A stretch of DNA of 64,000 bases from Bog-473 sp963817735 (GTDB lineage Bacteria > Actinomycetota > Acidimicrobiia > Acidimicrobiales > RAAP-2). A model generated the notes under the pieces. That model was not told where the DNA came from. It saw only the letters and a list, made by a program, of their open reading frames with translations, and made no database searches. The DNA lies in NCBI GenBank assembly GCA_963817735.1, contig CAWFPP010000013.1:1-64000 (forward strand). Reading direction: 5' to 3'. Shown one piece after another: positions 60,040-64,000 of this stretch (the stretch's first letter is position 1; each line of letters starts with the position of its first letter). The position numbers and the translations under genes are program-made.

Positions 60040-61044
60040 ATGTCGGCGTGGGTCGTCGAACGACCCGGGCCGGTCGGCGGCCCGGGTCACCCGCTGATCC
60101 AGGTGGAGCGGCCCGTCCCCGAACCGGGCCCGGGAGAGGTTCGCGTGCGCGTGCGGGCCTGCGGCGTGTGCCGTACCGATCTCCACCTCGCCGAGGGCGA
60201 TCTGGTGCCACGCCGCCCGCGCGTGACGCCGGGACACGAGATCGTGGGGGAGGTCGACCGCATCGGTCCTGGCGGCACGCGCTGGCGCGAGGGTGACCGC
60301 ATCGGGGTGCCGTGGCTGGCTCACACCTGCGGCACGTGCCGGTTCTGCGTGTCCGGCCGCGAGAACCTCTGCCTGGTCCCTCGCTTCACCGGCTGGGACG
60401 TCGACGGCGGCTACGCGGCGTACGCCGTCGTGGACGAGGCCTACGCCTACGCGCTGCCCGAGGCGTTCGACGACGTGGAGGCGGCGCCGCTCCTCTGCGC
60501 CGGGATCATCGGCTACCGCGCCCTGAAGCAGTCCAACCTGCCCGACGGGGGCAGGCTGGGGATCTACGGCTTCGGTGGCTCCGCCCACCTCACGGCCCAG
60601 GTGGCGCTGGCACGCGGCGCCCGCGTGCATGTCATGACCCGCTCTGCAGAAGCCCAGCGGCTGGCCCTAGAGCTGGGCGCCACCAGTGCCGGTGACGCGG
60701 ACGCAGCACCGCCCGAACCGCTCGACTCGGCCATCCTCTTCGCGCCGGTCGGAACCCTGGTGCCGCCCGCCCTGGCGGCGTTGGACCGGGGCGGGACGCT
60801 GGCCGTCGCCGGCATCTACCTGAGTGACATCCCCACCCTCCACTACCAGGAACATCTCTTCGAAGAACGGGCGCTGAGGAGCGTGACGGCCAACACGCGG
60901 CGCGACGGGGAGGAATTCTTGGCCGAGGCGGCCCGCATCCGGCTGCGCGTCTCCGCCGTCCCCTACGCCATGACGCACGCCGACGCCGCGCTGCGTGACC
61001 TGCGTGACGACCGGATCAACGGAGCGGCCGTGCTCGTGGCCTGA
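60040..61044 (+). CDS. Zinc-dependent alcohol dehydrogenase family protein
   Basis: A 334-aa medium-chain dehydrogenase. Catalytic zinc site CGVCRTDLH and GHE, structural zinc site HTCGTCRFCVSGRENLC (four Cys), NAD(P) site LGIYGFGGSAHLTAQVAL, where the usual GxGxxG reads GFGGSA. FTGWDVDGGYAAY is a family signature. Relatives are often found in hypoxia/dormancy clusters of actinobacteria. ATG 60040 has GGGAGAAG upstream; ATG 60028 is possible. It oxidises alcohols or reduces aldehydes; substrate unknown. Confidence 0.93.
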   Translation: MSAWVVERPGPVGGPGHPLIQVERPVPEPGPGEVRVRVRACGVCRTDLHLAEGDLVPRRPRVTPGHEIVGEVDRIGPGGTRWREGDRIGVPWLAHTCGTCRFCVSGRENLCLVPRFTGWDVDGGYAAYAVVDEAYAYALPEAFDDVEAAPLLCAGIIGYRALKQSNLPDGGRLGIYGFGGSAHLTAQVALARGARVHVMTRSAEAQRLALELGATSAGDADAAPPEPLDSAILFAPVGTLVPPALAALDRGGTLAVAGIYLSDIPTLHYQEHLFEERALRSVTANTRRDGEEFLAEAARIRLRVSAVPYAMTHADAALRDLRDDRINGAAVLVA

Positions 61045-61187
61045 GCGCCGTGAACCTGAGCGCCGTGAACCTGAGCGCCCTGAAGATGTCCGCCGGGAGC
61101 CGGCGGCGGACGCAAGTCGGGCCGCAGCAACGCGCTCCGCAGGGCTCCGAACAGGGAAATCGCTCCCGGAAAAGACAAACGCCGACG
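61045..61187 (+). repeat. Short tandem repeat and non-coding DNA
   Basis: Directly after the dehydrogenase stop, GTGAACCTGAGCGCC occurs in a tandem of about three 15-base units (61049-61085, last unit diverged). No gene seen. Confidence 0.5.
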
Positions 61188-61263
61188 GTGCCCCAGTCGA
61201 TTCACGCCAAAGCGTTATCACAGGGCCCTTGGCGATAGGTCCTGGAGTTCTCGACTGGGGCAC
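61188..61263. repeat. Intergenic palindrome
   Basis: GTGCCCCAGTCGA (61188-61200) and TCGACTGGGGCAC (61251-61263) are a perfect inverted repeat; inside, CGCCAA/TTGGCG forms a second short stem. It could form a 76-nt cruciform or RNA hairpin between the dehydrogenase and Nudix genes, whose 3' ends converge, so it may be a bidirectional terminator although it lacks a U-run. Confidence 0.6.
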
Positions 61264-61359
61264 GCACGCCGGCAGTGCGATCAGGCGGTAGATCGCTAGA
61301 GCCATTATTCCCGATCCGCGGACGGGTAAACACAGATTTTCAGGAAATTTTGGAAGCGT

Positions 61360-61797
61360 TTAGATGACGGATTCTACCTGGTCAGCGGCCATGAGAACGG
61401 CCACCAACTCCCGGTCCCGGGGATAGGACAGCAGTCGGGACGCATCTTCGAGGTTGAGCCAACGGAGTTCGTCGACCTCCTCGTTGGGGCGGAAGATCCC
61501 CCCCGTTGCCGCCATGATCCAGTAGGCCACCGTCTTGGGCCGGCCCTTGCGGTCCACATACTCGGTGTGGCCGATGAAGCGGAGCAGATCGCACGCCATG
61601 CCGGTCTCTTCCCGCACCTCGCGCAGGGCCGCGATGTCGAGCGTCTCCCCCGGCTCGAGCTTTCCTTTGGGAAACGACCAGTCGTGCTGCACCGGCCGGT
61701 GCACGATGGCTATCTCGAGAATCCCGCCCTGGCGGCGCACGACCAGCCCGCCTGCCGCCTGGACAACATCTGTTTGGGAGGGGAGCTCGGCCGTCAT
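61360..61797 (-). CDS. Nudix hydrolase (MutT-like)
   Basis: A 145-aa Nudix enzyme. The Nudix box GX5EX7REUXEEXGU is complete (GKLEPGETLDIAALREVREE followed by TGM, about 45-67). The N-terminal QAAGGLVVRRQGG and WSFPKGK are typical of the MutT/Ap4A group. It hydrolyses nucleoside diphosphate-linked substrates. ATG 61797; the frame runs far upstream opposite the CYTH-CHAD gene but only as a shadow. Divergent from that gene, a pairing seen in several actinobacteria. Confidence 0.93.
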   Translation of the reverse strand: MTAELPSQTDVVQAAGGLVVRRQGGILEIAIVHRPVQHDWSFPKGKLEPGETLDIAALREVREETGMACDLLRFIGHTEYVDRKGRPKTVAYWIMAATGGIFRPNEEVDELRWLNLEDASRLLSYPRDRELVAVLMAADQVESVI

Positions 61798-61903
61798 TGA
61801 TCGTCGCGCCACTAGGTGGCAGGTTACCGTCGTCCCCCGTGTCAACCGCGGCAATCGCGGTCGGCCCGGAAACCGGACGAGGACCCGCTGTAGCGTGAGC
61901 GTG

Positions 61904-63730
61904 ATGTCCGAGTCCAAGGTCGGCGAGACGGGCGAGCACGATCCGGTCGAGATCGAGTGGCAGTTCGACGCCCTCGACCTGCGTCCGGTGGAGCGGTGGC
62001 TGGCCACGCTCCCGACCCTGGCCATCGAGACGCGCGACGGCGGGACGATCACCGCGCTCGCCCGCCCGCCGCGCCGGCTGGTGGACTCATATCTCGACAG
62101 CGAGGACTGGCGCATCGCCCGGGCCGGCTTCGTCGTGCGCACCCGGCGCCGCGGCCGGCACGACGAGATCACCCTGAAGGACACCCGGCCGGCCGAGGGC
62201 AGCGGTCTCCGCCAACGCCTGGAGGTCACCGAGGTCCTCCCCGCGTCCGGGTTGGAGGCCCTGGGAGCCCAAGGTCCGGTCGGGCGCCGTCTGCGGGCCA
62301 TCGTCGGTTCCCGCCGGCTGCGCGAGGTGCTCCAGGTCCGCACGCGCCGGCGTCCCTTCGCGCTGCGGATCGGCGGGGTCGACGTGGCGGAGATCGCTCT
62401 CGACGACACCATGATCGTCGTCGGCACCGGGCAGCGCCCCATGCAGCTGCGGCGCGTCGAGGTCGAGGTCCATCCCGACTGGCTCGACGGGCTGGAGCCA
62501 ATTGTGGAGCAACTACGTACGTCGTGCGGGCTCCAACCGGCGCGGCTCTCCAAGTTCGAAGCCGGATTGTTGGCGCTCGGCGAGGAGATCCCCGGCACCC
62601 CGGACCTGGGGCCGACCGAGGTCTCCGCCACCTCCACCATGGGGGACCTCGCCTTCGCCGTGCTGCGGCGCCAACTTGCCGTCTTGCGGGCCAAGGAGCC
62701 GGGCACGCGGCTGGGTGAAGACCCCGAAGAGCTGCACGACATGCGGGTCGCCACGCGGCGCCTGCGGGCCGCCTTTGCCCTGTTCGAAGGCGTGCTCCCC
62801 GTCCGGGCCCAGGTCTTCCGGGAAGAGCTCGGGTGGCTGGCCCGCCTGCTTGGCGCGGTGCGCGACCTCGACGTGCAATTGGAGGGCCTGGCCGGTATGT
62901 CGCCCGGCGTCATCGACACGTCCACCGGATTTGCGCTCAACGAGCCCGATCCCCTGGCCGAGTTGGCGGCGCTTCTCGGGCGCGAGCGCGCCGTGGCCCG
63001 CAGCGACATGTTGAACGGGCTCGACTCCGTCCGCTGGGATCGCTTGGCCAAGGGCCTCACCGCCATGGCGCAGCAGGGACCGGCGCGCCGTTCGCTGGCC
63101 ACTCGGGTGCCGGCTGCCATCGGCCTGCCCGACTTGGTCCTGACGCGCTACGAGAAGGTGAGCAAGGCGGCCAGGCGGGCGAAGCGGTCCGGCGTGGTGA
63201 CGGACTTCCACGCCCTGCGCATCCGTTGCAAGCGGCTGCGCTACGCCCTCGAGTTCGGCAGCGACGTCTACGGCGGGCGGACCTCCCGCTTCGTGCGCGA
63301 GCTGACGGTGCTGCAGGACGAGCTCGGCGAGATGCACGACGCCGAGGTGGCGTCGCTCCAACTCGCCGCGCTGGCGACGGGGGAGGCGCACCTGCCACCG
63401 GCCACCGTTTTCATGATGGGCGGTGTGGCCGAACAGCACCGGCGCCAGGTGAACCGGCTCCTCAAACGACTGCCCGGCGAGCTCCCCCGCATCCGAGGCC
63501 GGGCCTGGCGTGAGCTGCGCGATCTGATGGAGCACCGGCGGGCCGAAGCGGAGGCCGCCCAGCCCCCTGTCCGCACCACGCTGCGCGCGCTTCCCCGGCC
63601 GCAACCTCAGACCGAGCCGCGGGACGTGGCGGCGGATCCGCCGGCCACCGACCCCGGACCGATCCACGCCGCCGTCGTGCCGGGTCTCACGGCCCTGGAA
63701 CCGCCACCGCAGTCAGGCCAGGGGGAATGA
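61904..63730 (+). CDS. CYTH-CHAD domain protein
   Basis: A 608-aa protein. CYTH domain (about 14-230): the usual ExExK signature reads EIEWQ, so the Lys is lost, while later basic/acidic strands (VVRTRRRGRHDEITLKDTR; QLRRVEVEVH) remain. CHAD domain (about 250-520): two helical bundles with ELHDMRVATRRLRAAF and HALRIRCKRLRYALEF, the conserved His and Arg/Lys faces that bind polyphosphate. Pro-rich tail (about 545-608). Probably a polyphosphate-binding protein; triphosphatase activity is doubtful because of the altered signature. ATG 61904. Confidence 0.9.
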   Translation: MSESKVGETGEHDPVEIEWQFDALDLRPVERWLATLPTLAIETRDGGTITALARPPRRLVDSYLDSEDWRIARAGFVVRTRRRGRHDEITLKDTRPAEGSGLRQRLEVTEVLPASGLEALGAQGPVGRRLRAIVGSRRLREVLQVRTRRRPFALRIGGVDVAEIALDDTMIVVGTGQRPMQLRRVEVEVHPDWLDGLEPIVEQLRTSCGLQPARLSKFEAGLLALGEEIPGTPDLGPTEVSATSTMGDLAFAVLRRQLAVLRAKEPGTRLGEDPEELHDMRVATRRLRAAFALFEGVLPVRAQVFREELGWLARLLGAVRDLDVQLEGLAGMSPGVIDTSTGFALNEPDPLAELAALLGRERAVARSDMLNGLDSVRWDRLAKGLTAMAQQGPARRSLATRVPAAIGLPDLVLTRYEKVSKAARRAKRSGVVTDFHALRIRCKRLRYALEFGSDVYGGRTSRFVRELTVLQDELGEMHDAEVASLQLAALATGEAHLPPATVFMMGGVAEQHRRQVNRLLKRLPGELPRIRGRAWRELRDLMEHRRAEAEAAQPPVRTTLRALPRPQPQTEPRDVAADPPATDPGPIHAAVVPGLTALEPPPQSGQGE

Positions 63731-64000
63731 ACCCGCGTCGTCTCCCATGACGACGCGGGGATGCTCGGTGACGATGAAGTGCAGCTTGTCGGTGTCGAGG
63801 AAGTTGCCGATGTCGGCCCAGATGTCGGGGAAGTCCGGCTCCCCCATGTGGGCCCGGTATGCGTCCATGTCCTCGAACCATTGCACCGTCACCCCGTCGA
63901 AACCGGTGTCGTCGTCACCGTTGTAGTCGTCGAGCGGCCGCGGATGCTGCTCGTAGCGCACCACGTGGCTCCCGCTCTTGCTCGCCACGATGAGCGGGCC
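63713..64000 (-). CDS. EthD-like domain protein (partial, runs off the window)
   Basis: At least 95 codons; the frame is open to the window edge, and a GTG at 63988 is probably internal. VRYEQHPRPL, then FDGVTVQWFEDMDAYRAHMG and FIVTEHPRVV are the pattern of EthD-type dimeric alpha-beta-barrel proteins, often accessory to oxidative degradation. The 3' end overlaps the CYTH-CHAD gene by 18 bases (convergent). Confidence 0.72.
   Translation of the reverse strand, partial: GPLIVASKSGSHVVRYEQHPRPLDDYNGDDDTGFDGVTVQWFEDMDAYRAHMGEPDFPDIWADIGNFLDTDKLHFIVTEHPRVVMGDDAGSFPLA

Noticed and set aside
61798..63120. Extension of the Nudix frame far upstream on the minus strand
   Set aside because: The extra sequence is antisense to the CYTH-CHAD gene and Arg/Ser-rich; the Nudix family start fits ATG 61797.

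Overview
The window is GC-rich DNA from a high-GC Gram-positive bacterium, most likely an actinobacterium. Evidence is a DosR/DevR-like response regulator, a DtxR/IdeR-type iron box, translationally coupled operons, TTGAC-N17-TA promoters that appear to start at the initiation codon, and two secreted proteins with SDGGVFSFGDA-type repeats. Such repeats are common in Acidimicrobiia-like genomes, so that class is my best guess (inference, not proof).

Layout. (1) 0-33.8 kb is an accessory island. It opens with a tyrosine integrase and a RES/Xre toxin-antitoxin pair. Its cargo is methyltransferases, a TPR-LuxR regulator, a hydrolase-cyclase fusion, an SDR, VOC proteins, GntR and Xre regulators and small membrane proteins. 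It is crowded with insertion sequences: five distinguishable IS110-family elements (E 3652-5514, A 13096-14606, B 14707-16226, D 19798-21143, C 21828-23342), second copies or fragments of three of them (D' 25087-25376, B' 26963-28482, A' 29858-30837), and one IS3-family element (25377-26723). The island ends with a TPR-SLOG-cyclase protein convergent with a Crp/Fnr regulator. (2) 33.6-39.5 kb holds one giant secreted repeat protein between two decayed copies of the integrase 5' end. With the intact integrase at position 66 this makes three integrase starts in the same orientation, the footprint of repeated integration. (3) 39.8-46.4 kb carries an antiporter, a broken PAS-PAS-GGDEF gene, SHOCT and ATP-grasp proteins, and an iron-type ABC binding protein behind an iron box. 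(4) 46.5-54.2 kb is a six-gene cobalamin capture and uptake operon on the minus strand behind a cobalamin riboswitch: a secreted alpha/alpha-toroid protein, a membrane-anchored transcobalamin-C-like protein, ECF T, AA and S components, and a BtuF-like binding protein. (5) 54.3-64 kb looks chromosomal: a lipase-type hydrolase, a CoA-transferase, a DosR-like regulator, a universal stress protein, a deacetylase-like enzyme, a zinc alcohol dehydrogenase, a Nudix hydrolase and a CYTH-CHAD protein.

The most striking observation is in the IS110 elements. Each carries a structured non-coding hairpin with two short segments. The first matches the genomic sequence just outside the element's left end; the second is the reverse complement of the sequence just outside its right end. 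This is the expected logic of IS110 bridge RNA/seekRNA target guides, and it can be read for all five elements in one window. The RNA lies downstream of the recombinase in A, B and C, but upstream in D, whose recombinase is closely related, and in E.

Limits: all alignments and motif calls were made by eye. Identity statements, domain calls and guide matches need computation.
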